64,000 nucleotides of DNA from the NCBI GenBank assembly GCA_030248215.1, contig JASANG010002449.1, forward strand, positions 124,001 through 188,000, in the 5' to 3' direction. The notes under the pieces are model-generated. The model had not been told where the DNA came from. It did no database searches and worked only from the letters and a program-made list of their open reading frames with translations. Source of the stretch: Enoplolaimus lenunculus. Its lineage: Eukaryota; Nematoda; Enoplea; Enoplida; Thoracostomopsidae. Of this stretch, positions 1 to 10,712 are shown one piece after another. Made by a program: the position numbers and the translations under genes. How positions within the stretch are numbered: position 1 is the first letter of the stretch; each line of letters starts with the position of its first letter.

Positions 1-421
1 ACTCAAATAAGCTCTGCAACTAAATGAAACATTCGACTCAACTCAACTCGATCAACTATACGAAAGCTAAAATATATCCGAAATACGATGCGCATTTTCT
101 AAACTTATCCACACTTACTCCGCATACTGGCCGTGAGCGCAACCAGTCTCTAGCAGGCCGAAACTTCAAAGGCCGCGTCTTCCGGCTGGGAACCTTCCGA
201 AACAGAGCTTCACCTGTTGTGGCGGTTCGTTCGGTATCCTACTCGCTCAACATCTCAACCCACAAAATTTTACACAGCCAAAAGCTCACACATTTCCTAA
301 AAAATATTGATCTCAGATATCCTATATGTTCTGCTAAGACGTCGAGGCGCTGGGCGCAGTAGCATCTGTACACGAACACGTTTTAGGTTTTGTTTCATAA
401 TATTTGCATGATTTGTTTCAG
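1..421. other. Left edge, probably intron of the oxidoreductase
   Basis: The polypyrimidine-rich stretch ending in AG at 420-421 is the splice acceptor of the first visible exon. A 112-codon open frame at 24-362 has no recognisable domain or splice signals and is taken as chance. No earlier exon of the oxidoreductase could be found here. Confidence 0.5.
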
Positions 422-3400
422 GATTTCGTTGAAACCGAACCAGAAAAAACTAAACTGTTCAAGGTTACAACTAATAACAATCACACTGTACTTGCACGCA
501 AAGTTTTGTTATGCCCTGGCGCGTTCATAGGTCATGGAAACTTGCTGCCGAAACGAATGACTTTTGACGTTACCAATCGGGGTATGATTAATTTTAGGAA
601 ATGCAAAATATGTCGCGTTTCGTTTTTATTTTACTTGTTTTTTAATTTGAAAATGTAAAAACAAAATTCTGTGAGTTTCGTGTATTTTAGTACGCTTTTC
701 AATTGAACAGCGAGAGTGTTTATAACAATTCAAAACTGTGTTTGTACACCTATATAATTTCGTTGCGTAAGCATGCACTTAGCATGCAATGGTAATTGCA
801 TGTAGTTTATCGTAAGCCTAAAGCTTAAGCCTTAATTTCTATTGTAAGGGATGTATACAAGAGCCGATAGACTAAGCAGACGTTGGCTGGGTTTCTGAAA
901 TCTTACTTAAGTATTTACATAAGTTTTACTTAAGTAATTAAAGTAATTACTTAAGTCGCGGACTTAAGTAAATACGTAAATTTCCGAGCAAAACCAAATA
1001 TATGCCAAATGTCAGCCATTATCATAAACAAGAAAGTAATAGTTTGGCTTTATATTGAGGAGGGATCAATAGTTTATAATTTCAATTTGACCAATGTTAG
1101 TATTTCTGAATGGTAAATTTGTAATCTATCAAATTTAGCCAGGGACTTTAGTATTTACTTAACTTAAGTACGCTCTTAAAAACGACAAAATGGTTAAGTA
1201 ATTACTTAACGCTGCTTTAAGTAGAATGGAAACCCAGCCAATGTTTGCCAAAACTGCTAAACAAGACATATTGGCATTTTCATGTGTATATATATTTAAT
1301 ACGCACTGGCATCACTTAAGCATTTTCTTCCCATAAGCGTTAAGACTACGTAGGCTAAATTATCACATAATATAAAAATTTCTAAAAGTGTGATGAACAG
1401 TGTAGTGGAAGCTACAACAATAATTACCTTGAATTATCCTAAATGAATTAGTAACATCGGCCAATGTAAATATCAGGGGCGGAACGTTTTTCGGTGGGTC
1501 TGCAACTAAGTAAGCTTAAGCGTTAGACTATTTGCTTAAGCTTAGGGTTATGTGTATGCTCAGCCTAAGCCTAAGCCTAAGCCTAAGCCTAAGCCTAAGC
1601 CTAAGCCTAAGCCTAAGCCTAAGCCTAAGCCTAAGCCTAAGCCTAGCTCGTTCTTGTGCTTAAGCTTGGTTTTAGGCTTAGGCTTACGAAAATGCTTGTA
1701 CTAGTGTTACGGCCCAGTACTATACATTGGCCGTTACATAAAACATTAATTTAAGCAAGTGGGTACCAAATTTCAAACAAGATCGAATAATTTCAGCGTC
1801 AGTTGCTGCTAGGATTGAGACTTCAGTGGAACAGGCTGAACGCTGGCGGTTGATGCCTTCAGTGAGTGTTGAATCGACGCGAAGTTATTTGCCAAACGAT
1901 GATAACGCGGGTCATAAAGCGTTTTGGCTTTTACCGCCTGTGCGATACCCTGATGGTAAGCGTTCAGTAGCTTATTTAGCACCAACAGCGGATGTTGGGC
2001 ATATAGGTTGCTGCAGCCTTATTGTTTACTATTTCGTCACACGAAGAGACGGAAAGTTGTCAAAGATTTGTTCTGAAACGAATTAAACAAAATATATTTT
2101 AGGAAGCATTTAAAAAGCTGCGCCCTTGGGTGGCCGACCACTCTTGTCTTTTATTATGCATCGTTTACTTTAATATATGTACGCTATGCTGTTGGTGTAA
2201 GGGTGCCATTACGTATGCAAGTGTCGGGGTTGTAGCAAATATAGTATTCGATTGGGCTTTATCTGTGTAGTTATTTTTTATGTCGGAAATTCGGCATGCA
2301 TTGCCAAAAATAGGTAATATCTGCCATACCGTTTCAACCAAAATGGTGTTCAGGTTTTAGAGTTTTTGCCAAATTCATTAATTATCCAAAGAATTATTGT
2401 TATTACTGTAATCAGTACTTTATGCGTTACGTTTAAGCAAATTTATATTGGGTATCAAAATCAACACATTGTAATTCAAAACGCGATATCCGTTCCGAAT
2501 ATGTTGCAAACTATTTGGCTGTAGCTTAAGTGCACCTTGAACCCATGTCGAATACGGGTGATATATAACCAGTCCGCTTTTCTGACCATTAAGCTGTTTT
2601 AAGGTTGCTACTATTTGAAACTGGGATTTTCTGAACTTTCACATCAACTTCAGTCGTTGTCAACGCCTTACGATATTAGTCGATGGTACCGTACCGACGC
2701 AACTGATATCGGCCAACGTCTAGGCCAGGTTGCGCAAGGATTCGTTGCTGGTATATCAGAAGGCCCCGTAGCCAGACGAGGGGCGGGGGGTTCAGCCCTT
2801 AGAAATACTTTAGTTTCAATAGAAATGCTTTAGACTCGCATGTAGGTTAACTGAATCCCTTGAGTGCCCCACTTCAAAAATTTGAGCCCCTTTGCGTAGC
2901 AGAATGAGCTGGCTATAGGAGATTGATTGATGTCAGATTTCTATTTCAACTATAGTTTTTTTATCCAGTGTGTTAACTTGGGAAACGGGTTGCTTTTATT
3001 TTCTGTTATGGAAGTTCTCTGAAACTAAATTAACGTCGCAATGTTGTTTTCTGAATAAATTTGGTTTTTCGTTTTTTCTGTTTTAGGTCTTCGCTCACCA
3101 CTCCGGATTGTTACAGATACTTGTGTGACTACAGACACGCCGTCCAGGCTTCCATACATTGATCGGATTTCCAACGAATCCGGCGGTCTATACGTTTGCT
3201 TTGCAGGTTAGTGCTACGTAGAATTGGCTTATTAAATGGGAACTACTGTTATTTAAATTGAACAATGCTTAAGTAGTTAATAGGCTTTTAAGTTCAAAGG
3301 TGTCTAGCAATGTAAGTAGGATTGTAGCGTTTTTGAAAGCTTCAGTTCGAACTACCAGGAGTAAACGCTTCACCCATCGAAGAATGCCAGTTTTTATAAT

Positions 3401-3820
3401 GAGGACCCATGTAATCAGCGGCAGACCGTTTTTTCTTCGGACCGCAATAGAGTAAGCTTTAGACTAATTTTTTGCTTAGGGTTAGACTTAGGCTTAAGTA
3501 TGGGATTATCCTTGCGTTTAGGCTTAGGAATATGCTTATAAAATGTTACGGCCATGTTCGATACATTGGCGTTAATGTGTTATAAACGCAGGTTACGCTT
3601 AAACACAGTTTGCGCCGATGCAACAACGATTCCTTTTTGTGGCACATGGTGACGTCTCACCTTGTTTTGCTTTGAATTTTAAGGAAATGGTTGGGCAGCC
3701 AAAAGTAGCGATGAAATAGGACGCATCGCTGCATTGATGACAGTGCAAGATGAATGGGATTGTCCGTTTCCGAAAACGTGGTTCAAAGCGCAATTTGCAT
3801 ATCCTAAGCCCAAAATTTGA
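422..3820 (+). CDS. FAD-dependent oxidoreductase (DAO / sarcosine-oxidase-like), 3' five exons
   Basis: Seen: five exons at 422-581, 1797-1955, 2604-2750, 3087-3206 and 3684-3820, with GT-AG borders and matching phases. They join to 240 codons plus TGA. The 5' part, which should carry the dinucleotide-binding GxGxxG motif, lies left of the window. Exon 1 has the VLLCPGAF segment typical of this fold. Exons 2-3 join to a YPDGCYYLKLG segment. Exons 4-5 end with a TDTPSRLPYIDRI stretch and GGLYVCFAGNGWAAKSSDEI, the C-terminal flavin-contact region of DAO-family enzymes such as sarcosine, N-methyltryptophan and pipecolate oxidases. Known for the family: FAD-linked oxidation of secondary or primary amines, giving H2O2. 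The substrate cannot be told from this half. There is no clear C-terminal SKL-type peroxisome signal (the end is PKPKI). Introns hold transposon copies of families L, A and F. AATAAA at 3929-3934, followed by a GT-rich stretch, is a likely poly(A) signal. Confidence 0.85.
883..1241. mobile_element. Family L inverted-repeat element, copy 1
   Basis: About 359 bp in the first visible intron of the oxidoreductase. It begins TTGGCTGGGTTTC and ends with the inverse, GAAACCCAGCCAA. Both subterminal zones are rich in ACTTAAGTA units in both directions, so single strands could fold. The middle, with CCAAATGTCAGCCATT, matches the copy at 58641-58974. No coding capacity. The superfamily is not assigned because no clear target duplication was seen. 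Confidence 0.75.
1459..1732. mobile_element. Family A TTAGGC element, longest copy
   Basis: Starts with GGCCAATGTAAATATCAGG and ends with TATACATTGGCC, its inverse. It is flanked by GTAACATC (1451-1458) and GTTACATA (1733-1740), an 8-bp duplication with two differences. The core holds scattered TTAGGC-like units and a perfect array of 13 CCTAAG hexamers at 1564-1641. It lies in the oxidoreductase intron, 64 bp before the acceptor of the exon at 1797. Confidence 0.85.
1564..1641. repeat. (CCTAAG)13 tandem array
   Basis: Thirteen uninterrupted CCTAAG hexamers, the complement of TTAGGC. The array is inside a transposon copy and not at a chromosome end. It is the longest perfect run of this hexamer in the window. 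Confidence 0.95.
2759..2917. mobile_element. Family F element in oxidoreductase intron
   Basis: Begins GGCCCCGTAGCCAGACGAGG just after the splice donor at 2751 and ends near GAGCTGGCTATAGG, the inverse of the start. The middle has the family's phrase about CCCTTGAGTGCCCC. It is degenerate but recognisable against the copy at 38611-38773. Confidence 0.6.
3403..3570. mobile_element. Family A TTAGGC element
   Basis: Starts with a decayed GGACCCATGTAATCAGCGG and ends TACATTGGC. The core includes the conserved GTAAGCTTTAGACTAATTT block and several TTAGGC units. It lies in the last intron of the oxidoreductase. Confidence 0.75.
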
Positions 3821-3928
3821 GCCTTTCAAAAAGTTTTTGTTTTAAATATTAAAGTAAACTCTAAATCTTTATTTTATTGCTGAAATGCGACTTTTTAACT
3901 TTATTGTAAATAATGATTTTTCATATGG

Positions 3929-3934
3929 AATAAA
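3929..3934 (+). terminator. Putative poly(A) signal of the oxidoreductase
   Basis: AATAAA, 109 nt after the TGA at 3818-3820, followed by a T/GT-rich stretch at about 3940-3958. On the opposite strand, two overlapping AATAAA hexamers at 3868-3878 could serve the convergent HES gene. Confidence 0.5.
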
Positions 3935-4293
3935 ATCTTTAGTGTTTGTTTTTGCCTGGAGCATAGAGTAAAGCACCGTTCACTGTAATTCTGTGAACTG
4001 TGCCGAAAAATCACGTATAGACCGGGGCTATCCCGAGGTCATTTTAAAAGGAACTCCTAATTGTCTGATGTATAAGAGATTTTGTTGCGTGGTTGACAGA
4101 ACTATTGTGATGAACGCATCATTTAGTATTGTTATTATAATAAGCAGGTATCGTGACGTAATAATTAAAAGATGTTGATAGGTTTTGCCAGTAGCGCACG
4201 CTAAAAATTAGGTCCAAAATAAAATTTACTGACTTGGTGTTTTTGTTGACATTATTAATAAAACTTGTACAAAAGCATTCAGATTTGCTGCCA

Positions 4294-4493
4294 AACCAAT
4301 GTATAGAACACGGCCGTAACAACAGTACTATTAGCATATTCCTAAGCTTCAGCCTGAACCTAAGCCTAAGCGTAAAATGCGCTTACTTATACCTAAGCCT
4401 TAGCCTAAACAAAAAATTTTGTCTGAACCTTAAGCTATACACATCGCAGTCCCGCAGAAAAACGTTCCACTTGTGATCTTTACATCATGGCCC
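4294..4493. mobile_element. Family A TTAGGC element between convergent genes
   Basis: Begins near CCAATGTATAGAACACGG and ends near TTTACATCATGGCC. The core carries CCTAAG units and the CAGAAAAACGTTCCAC subterminal block. It lies downstream of the HES stop codon and may be part of that gene's 3' UTR. Confidence 0.75.
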
Positions 4494-4657
4494 AAATTTC
4501 CAAACTCGTTCCCTTTCATACAAAGCCAAATTTGCGTTTAAGGTTTACAACCTTCTGTAGAAAAATTTGGCCTACAGAAATGTTTTAGTCTCGGTTGCAC
4601 AATCGATTTGAATCACGCAACATTTGTTGCTTCTTGTTCTCAGCTAAGCAACGATGT

Positions 4658-5944
4658 TTACCATGGCCGCCATAATACAGTTCTCAATTCATCACCGGTT
4701 TTTGCATTAATATGTTCTATATTTGTCGTTTTCTGTTCATTTGTTGGTGTCATCACATCTTTGATCATTGTACTTCTGGGACGAGCTGTCGAACTCGAAG
4801 CATTCTGGTCTGCAGAGTTTAGTTCGATATCTTCCAGTGGCGGTTTAGTTTCGTCCGGTGTGTTGATGTTGTGTTCCTTGTAGCCGATCGCTTTGCTGCA
4901 AATTGTTACCATTGTTTCAGTTGTTGGTTCAGTTGTTTCTTCTTCGCTGATTTCAGTTACATCTACACGACATAGAGGTGACTTCTTTCCACAAATCACT
5001 GATTGGCCTTTGTTCTTTTCATTACGATCTGTGCTGAATAATGATCGCACAGGTTGTGTTCGGTTTCCATTGGTCAATTTGGCTCGTTTCAGTTTTGTTC
5101 GTTTGTTGATGTCGTTGTTGTTGTTGTTGTTGTTGTTGTTCTGGTTGTTGCTGCAATATGATTCGTCTACTGTACAACTGTTAGTTTCGGCATCGGTGAT
5201 GTTTCCGTTTTCAATTATCATTGTATCAATATCTTGTAGTTTTTCTGTAGAATGTGGAATGGTATTAACCTTGTGATGATACAAATGTTCATGTTTATTG
5301 GGTATCTGCGCTGCAAAATCTGGGCTGCAAACTGTTTGTGAAAATGATTTGTGATCCGTGTGAATGCTTTGCTGCAAAAATGGTATCAAAAAATCAAAAT
5401 TAGACTGCGCAAAAGTTGTTGCAGGCTGACCAAATGGTAGAAAGCTCGATGCGCCGTATGCAGCTTGAGATGGTGAGCGTAGAAATTCAGGGGCATAAGG
5501 CTTGCTGCGTTCTAGTGAAATGCGTTTATTTTCAATATTTTGTTGGCATTTTTCTAGATGTGTTAGTAATCTTTCACGTAGAGTATCGTCGGGAAACGCA
5601 TGTGTACTGTGTTGAGTATAACGTCTCACTTGGTCGATGCATTGAGTCCAACCGTAGCCGTACTGGTGTAATATACTCGGATCGTTGGCTACAGAAGTCT
5701 CAAGACTAACTCGTTCACGCCAACGTAGCATTTCGACGGTTAACTCAAGAATGTCGGCTTTTTCAAGTTTCGACGCAGCAGAGTGGCTGATGTCGAAATT
5801 TTGGTTTTTCGACCCTGGACCGGGTCCCGATGACATATTGCTGCCGGTGGCGGTGTTTAAAGACGCGAGCAGAAGCGATTTCAATTCAACCAGGCACGAG
5901 TTAATGCGGGCACGGCGCCGCTTTTCCATTACTGGCTTTTTGAT
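4658..5944 (-). CDS. HES/Hairy-family bHLH-Orange transcriptional repressor
   Basis: Seen: one large exon after an acceptor (CTGAAA... at 5945-5946 on the plus strand), beginning IKKPVMEKRRRARIN. Counting the Met at 5929 as 1: basic region 2-10 with the family's proline just upstream (KKPV), helix 1 about 11-24, an unusually long Gly/Pro/Ser loop about 25-53, helix 2 about 55-74 (KLEKADILELTVEML), Orange domain about 88-130 (YGYGWTQCIDQVRRY), an Asn run encoded by GTT repeats on the plus strand at about 5110-5145, and C-terminal WRPW then TAA. Known for the family: dimeric nuclear repressor binding N-/E-box DNA; WRPW recruits Groucho/TLE; often a Notch target. HES genes usually have an intron at this point in the basic region, so a short first exon upstream is expected but was not identified. 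Vertebrate HES1 has a further intron inside the HLH; here the HLH is in one exon. Confidence 0.93.
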   Translation of the reverse strand: MKKPVMEKRRRARINSCLVELKSLLLASLNTATGSNMSSGPGPGSKNQNFDISHSAASKLEKADILELTVEMLRWRERVSLETSVANDPSILHQYGYGWTQCIDQVRRYTQHSTHAFPDDTLRERLLTHLEKCQQNIENKRISLERSKPYAPEFLRSPSQAAYGASSFLPFGQPATTFAQSNFDFLIPFLQQSIHTDHKSFSQTVCSPDFAAQIPNKHEHLYHHKVNTIPHSTEKLQDIDTMIIENGNITDAETNSCTVDESYCSNNQNNNNNNNNNDINKRTKLKRAKLTNGNRTQPVRSLFSTDRNEKNKGQSVICGKKSPLCRVDVTEISEEETTEPTTETMVTICSKAIGYKEHNINTPDETKPPLEDIELNSADQNASSSTARPRSTMIKDVMTPTNEQKTTNIEHINAKTGDELRTVLWRPW

Positions 5945-6857
5945 CTGAAACCATAATGTTAAATGTTGAATTAGCTGTGTACTTGGCAGTTTTGCAACAT
6001 ATCTGTAACGCGCAAATCAGAATTTTAGACATTTAGAATTGATATTAATAAAGTTTGATGATAAACTAGTACTGCGCGAACGCCAATTTCGAACGAAAAT
6101 TGAAAATGCTTTTTAAGATGCTAAAACTACCGACTACTTTATTTTTCTAGCGTCCCAATGCAGCCACATCATTGCAAAGTTATCTTATTCATGTTCCAGA
6201 ACATACTCCAAACCTTTGTTATGAATGTTTAGAACTATAAGAAGCAAACAAAGGTTTTAAAATAGTTTTAGTAAATTTTGTTGAAACGTTTGTTTGAATT
6301 TCAGCGTTTGCACATATGGTTAGGGCGCATAGGCTGATGGCTGACCATCATTGCGTAAAAATTTTTTTAATTTCCGGCGGTTATTGATGAAATTTGCTTT
6401 CAAATCGAACTATACAAATTTGAATAGTTTAACGAACCTTTCGATCCAGTGTTCCAGACGACACATGATTTTCTTGCATCATATTGTTTAAATATTAAAA
6501 GTAAAATATATAGTTGAAATATGTATTTAAATTATGAAAGAAAATACAACGTTGTAAACTTTCTGCAATATAATTCTAAACGTCAGATGTACGATTTGAT
6601 TTTGAGCTGTTATTCATTTTTCAGCTAATCATCCGTTGTTTGGACCTCCACCTGTGTTATGCTGTTTGTTATCGTCTAAGACAAATACGTTGCCCACGAA
6701 TGAACAATATATAATACCTCGGTGACTCAAATATGCTTCTATGGATATTGGTATAAATTTACATTCAGTAATTAAAATTCCATACCGAACTTTATTTGTT
6801 TCAGGAACTATTTACGAACTTTAATTTGGCTACTTGTTAATTGACATTTATTCTCTG
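5945..6857. other. HES intron/upstream DNA, no feature assigned
   Basis: AT-rich sequence upstream of the main HES exon. It should contain, or lead to, the missing first coding exon and promoter. I saw no convincing ATG-to-donor exon, no TATA box that I would defend and no repeat family. Confidence 0.4.
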
Positions 6858-7097
6858 GGAAAATGTAAAGAACAGAGGCGGAACAGTATTATAAGCATAT
6901 CTCTAAGCCTAAGCCTAAGCCAAAGCATAAGCGTAAGAATGAGCGTATTCCTTAGCCTAAGACTAAGGTTAAGCGTAAGAATGAGCATATTCCTTAGTCT
7001 AAGCCTAAACCAAGCAAAAATTAGTCTGTCTAAAGCTTAAGCTTAATCTTTTCTAGTCCTACAGAAAAACGTTTCGCCCCTGATTCTTACATGGGCC
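6858..7097. mobile_element. Family A TTAGGC element
   Basis: Opens with AATGTAAAGAACAGAGGCGG and closes with GATTCTTACATGGGCC. The core has two blocks of CCTAAG-type units with GTAAGAATGAGC between them, and the CAGAAAAACGTTTCGCCCC right subterminal block. About 240 bp. Confidence 0.85.
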
Positions 7098-8532
7098 ATT
7101 CACTGTAACTGTTACTTTTGAGCTTTATTCGTTTACGGATTAATAGAAATATTAATACTCAACCGATTCAGGCTTACATCAGACACCGAATTCCAACTTT
7201 ATTCGAGTGTACCACAGGGCGTTGCGTTTTTGGCCGACCAACTTTTTTCAGAGGGGGTCGTTGACACATGCAATAATCCTAAATTGAGTTATAAACGGAG
7301 CAATTTGTTGCCGGATACATAAAGTGGCATGGTTCGCATAGGTTGTTCCCTATTCTAAATAGAGGGGGTTTGAACAAAACACAACGCGTGCCGGGTACAT
7401 TCTTTACTACACAAAATATACCCAGCTGCATATTCTTGTTGAAGTATGTATCATCCACTCTTGGTACACCGTACTGGTTCAAAAGCTATCGCTGCGTCAA
7501 ATAGATAAATGCTATAACAACACTGAATTAGAAAATTTAAATTTGAAACTAAGTACTACAGTAAAATTTGATTCGTGTTTAGAGTAATGATGAATTTTTA
7601 ATATTCAAAAGTTCCGATCATTTGCGCATTGCATTTCGATCGGTAAACCGTCAAAATGCGATGTTTGTTGGATGGCGTCGTCATTTGGGAATTGTACTCT
7701 GTGTTTTCACAACGCAATACATTTAAACATTTTTCACTTTTAAATTTCAAACCAACTCTTTCAATGGCTAAAATTGTAATTTCGGTGGTGACTGAATCAA
7801 TCAAATTATATACTCTGGTCCGGTAGTAAACAGAACATGAAGTATTAATTTCGAAAATTTTCACAAATGTTAAGCAGAAAAATTTTGCACCACGGACCGC
7901 GTGTAAATTTGAAGTCTTAGACTCGGACTGTGTTCCAGATCACTGCGAAGATACATTTAAAAACAGTACAGATTTCTGAAAAAAGAGCTGTTTGACAGCA
8001 AACATTAAAACGAAACGATTTCGGTATGAAGCATTTGTTCACACATTGGAATATTTTTTACCTCATATTATAATACGTTTTAATTTGAATTCAAATCCTT
8101 TAATACAATTTTCAATCTTATACATATAAGCATGCGAAGAAACAAAATAACCTGTTGTAGAACATTGTACGAGGAACTATCGTGTCAAGAGCCTAAAATT
8201 TTTACAAGACACACCGAAACCAATAAACACAGTATGGCTGATTTTCAAACTGACACAGTCGCATCGCTCATTTCTGTGCGCTACCATGACTGTTTTGTTG
8301 GTTTGAAAAAGCGTCAATTGTGATATTAAAAATTAATATTTGAAAAATTAAATTACTTTTCCACCACAGGGGGTCGTTGTAGTTTTTCGAGTCAAACTTT
8401 CGGTGGTGTTTATCATCATGGTAGCGAAAAAAATTTGAACGTGCGTGTAGAACACAATTTTAACGCTGCACGCGTTTGAGTATATTGCAGAATTGAAAAC
8501 ACATGTACAGTTGGTTGAGTTACTATGCGATC
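7098..8532. other. Unassigned AT-rich DNA
   Basis: No gene or repeat family recognised. Short open frames on the minus strand (7279-7482, 7598-7864) show no domain or splice context. Confidence 0.4.
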
Positions 8533-8685
8533 GGCCAATGTAAAGAACAGGGGCGGAACAATATAATAAACATGTTCCTAAGCCTAAGCCTAAGTCTAAG
8601 CCAAGCAAAAAGTTAATCTAAAGCTTAAGCTTACTCTGTTGCAGGTCCACAGAAAAACGTTCCGCCCATGATCTTTACAAGGACC
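8533..8685. mobile_element. Family A TTAGGC element with exact 8-bp duplication
   Basis: 153 bp beginning GGCCAATGTAAAGAACAGG and ending ATCTTTACAAGGACC. It is flanked on both sides by the identical octamer ATGCGATC (8525-8532 and 8686-8693). This copy fixes the element borders. Core: three or four CCTAAG units, AAGCAAAAAGTTAATC and the CAGAAAAACGTTCCGCCC block. Confidence 0.95.
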
Positions 8686-8864
8686 ATGCGATCTGCCTTG
8701 ATATCTACAGTTAATGCATTTGTATCAGTCTCTTTTTGGCTGTTTTCGGTTGGGTTTGCTTTTTGAAAATTTTTTGTTTCTTGAGCCACATTCTCAACAG
8801 TGACTTAAACCACCTATATACAGTTGGTTCGTTCATTTTTAAACTTTCGAAATCAATCAGATGC

Positions 8865-9070
8865 CGATCTCAAACTTAATAATTGCTTCGAAATATACTT
8901 TTCGAGTTAACACAAACTGAGTCAAAAAAAATTCGTCTCAGCCAGAGTCAAACATGCGACAAAGTGAATCGAATTTGGCTCTGACAGAGTCGAATTTTGA
9001 CTCAATTTGCGTAGTCCCGAAAAGTATACTTCAGAGAGAGTCAATTTGACTCACCATTTTTTGCAGTGTA
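8865..9070. mobile_element. Family H element (GAGTCAAA-rich), copy 1
   Basis: Holds repeated TGAGTCAAA and TTTGACTC units in both directions around AAACTGAGTC and CAGAGTCGAATTTTGAC. The right end reads CACCATTTTTTGCAGTGTA, the inverse of the left end of the copy at 10309. Non-coding. Confidence 0.7.
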
Positions 9071-10308
9071 GAAGTACGATATATAACTTTTGCTGAACTT
9101 TAGGGATACAAATTCCAGTTGATTGGGATTCAAAATCTTAACCTCTCGTGTTACCTCTCCACTCTTTTTCGGGACTCTACAGTATGAAGAATGTTTATCT
9201 ATCATTTTATACAGTAATCTGAGGTGCGTAAAATTGCATTTTCAAATTTTTGGAAATGTAGAAAACGTATCTTATAAATCGAAAAACAAGTTAATATGAA
9301 AACGACCAAATCCTATGGGAATATTGATGCGCCCCTGCGGCTGTGTTTATAGTATACAATGCGCACAAATTGTAAATTGGCATAATTGCACTTTTGCAGT
9401 CATTTCTGCAATACGAGTTTTTAAATATTATGGTCAGTTATAATATGCGTGCAATTGTTCACAACGTTCTGCATGTATATGGTGAGAAATTGGTAATATA
9501 TATTATTTGAAATTATTATTACAAAAACATCAATAAGAAGCTAGCTAACTTAACTGTTTGGATAATTGTTCGTCTTTAGTGCTAATTCGATCAAATTCAA
9601 ACGTTCAATATAGCGTATTATTTTTCTTAGCTTGACTTAAAGCGTAAGCCTGTAGTTAAATCTGTACGCCAAAAATAGTCCTAAGCTAATAAACTCTAAC
9701 ACAAACCGTAAGCCGACGAAGCGTACGCTTATTCCAGCCATAAGATCTGTGGGGGACTTTACGTTGTAAAAATAAACGCGCACAGATTTTCGCAACATAT
9801 GGCTAGAAATATGCCCGAATACCCGAGCTTACATTTAAAAAATAAATGTAAAACTGTTGCTTAGCAGTCGTTAAAAATTTTCTGTTATTTGATAATTTAA
9901 ACTCAAACAGCAAATACAATTAAGTTGTATCTGTTTCTAAAATACCTTTCATGGTGGTCTGGGTACATCAAACTTACAACTGCAAACAAACTGCAAGCGT
10001 AACAAAAAGTGTAACGTTTATAAATAAAAAATATTGCAACTCTTATACGTTCCCTGCATGAGCATTTATACTCCCCTATGGTGCGTTTCCTACTGTGCTG
10101 AACGTGACACGCAGTGGAAACTTTGTGACACTTTGTTCGTTTTGACGCGTGTTTCATGCAAGATTACAGTCTCAATTTCGGCTGACAATGAATATTTTGC
10201 ATAGTAAATTGGCATGCTTATCCGGCAGTGACGTTAGGTACTTTAGTGTACACACATTCTGCAGTACAGTTCAAGTCGGTTTGACTTTTTTTCTGAGATA
10301 TCTGGTAC
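9071..10308. other. Mostly unassigned DNA with a decayed family A fragment
   Basis: About 9630-9740 holds scattered GTAAGCC/CTAAG words that may be a much decayed family A copy. The rest shows no recognisable gene. Two overlapping open frames near 9903-10406 lack any domain. Confidence 0.35.
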
Positions 10309-10490
10309 ACTGCAGAAAATGGTTACTCAAATTGACTCTCTCCGAAATAAGCTCTACGGAACTCCACAAACTGAGTCAAATTCGTCCCCACCAGAGTCAA
10401 ATTTGACTCACTGTGTCGCACGTTTGACTCTGGCGGAGTCGAATTTGGCTCAGTTTGTATAGTCCCGTAGAGCCTATTTCGCCTACCCAT
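10309..10490. mobile_element. Family H element, copy 2
   Basis: Begins ACACTGCAGAAAATGG and carries ACTCAAATTGACTCTCTCC, then the mirrored GAGTCAAATTTGACTCA centre and GGAGTCGAATTTGGCTCAG. It matches 8865-9070 and 23085-23225. Non-coding. Confidence 0.75.
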
Positions 10491-10712
10491 ATTCAATTCC
10501 AAGCTACGTCCCCAAGGCATGTAGCATTCGCAAACTTTTTTGAATTTCAATAATTTCACACTAAACTACTAATTCTGGCCCAGAAACGTATTTGTATATC
10601 TTATAAATCAACCTGAAATAAAAAAATATCGCTATGAAGTTACATTCACCTAAAACCGTGGCTACGCACTTGAAAAGTCTTATATTTAAAACGTTCAAAT
10701 ATACATAGCTAC

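Noticed and set aside
24-362. Small gene at the left edge
   Set aside because: No domain, no ATG context and no splice link to the oxidoreductase exon at 422.
1564-1641. TTAGGC array as a true chromosome end or ancient telomere fusion
   Set aside because: The array lies inside a transposon with inverted ends and a target duplication, in an intron between good exons.
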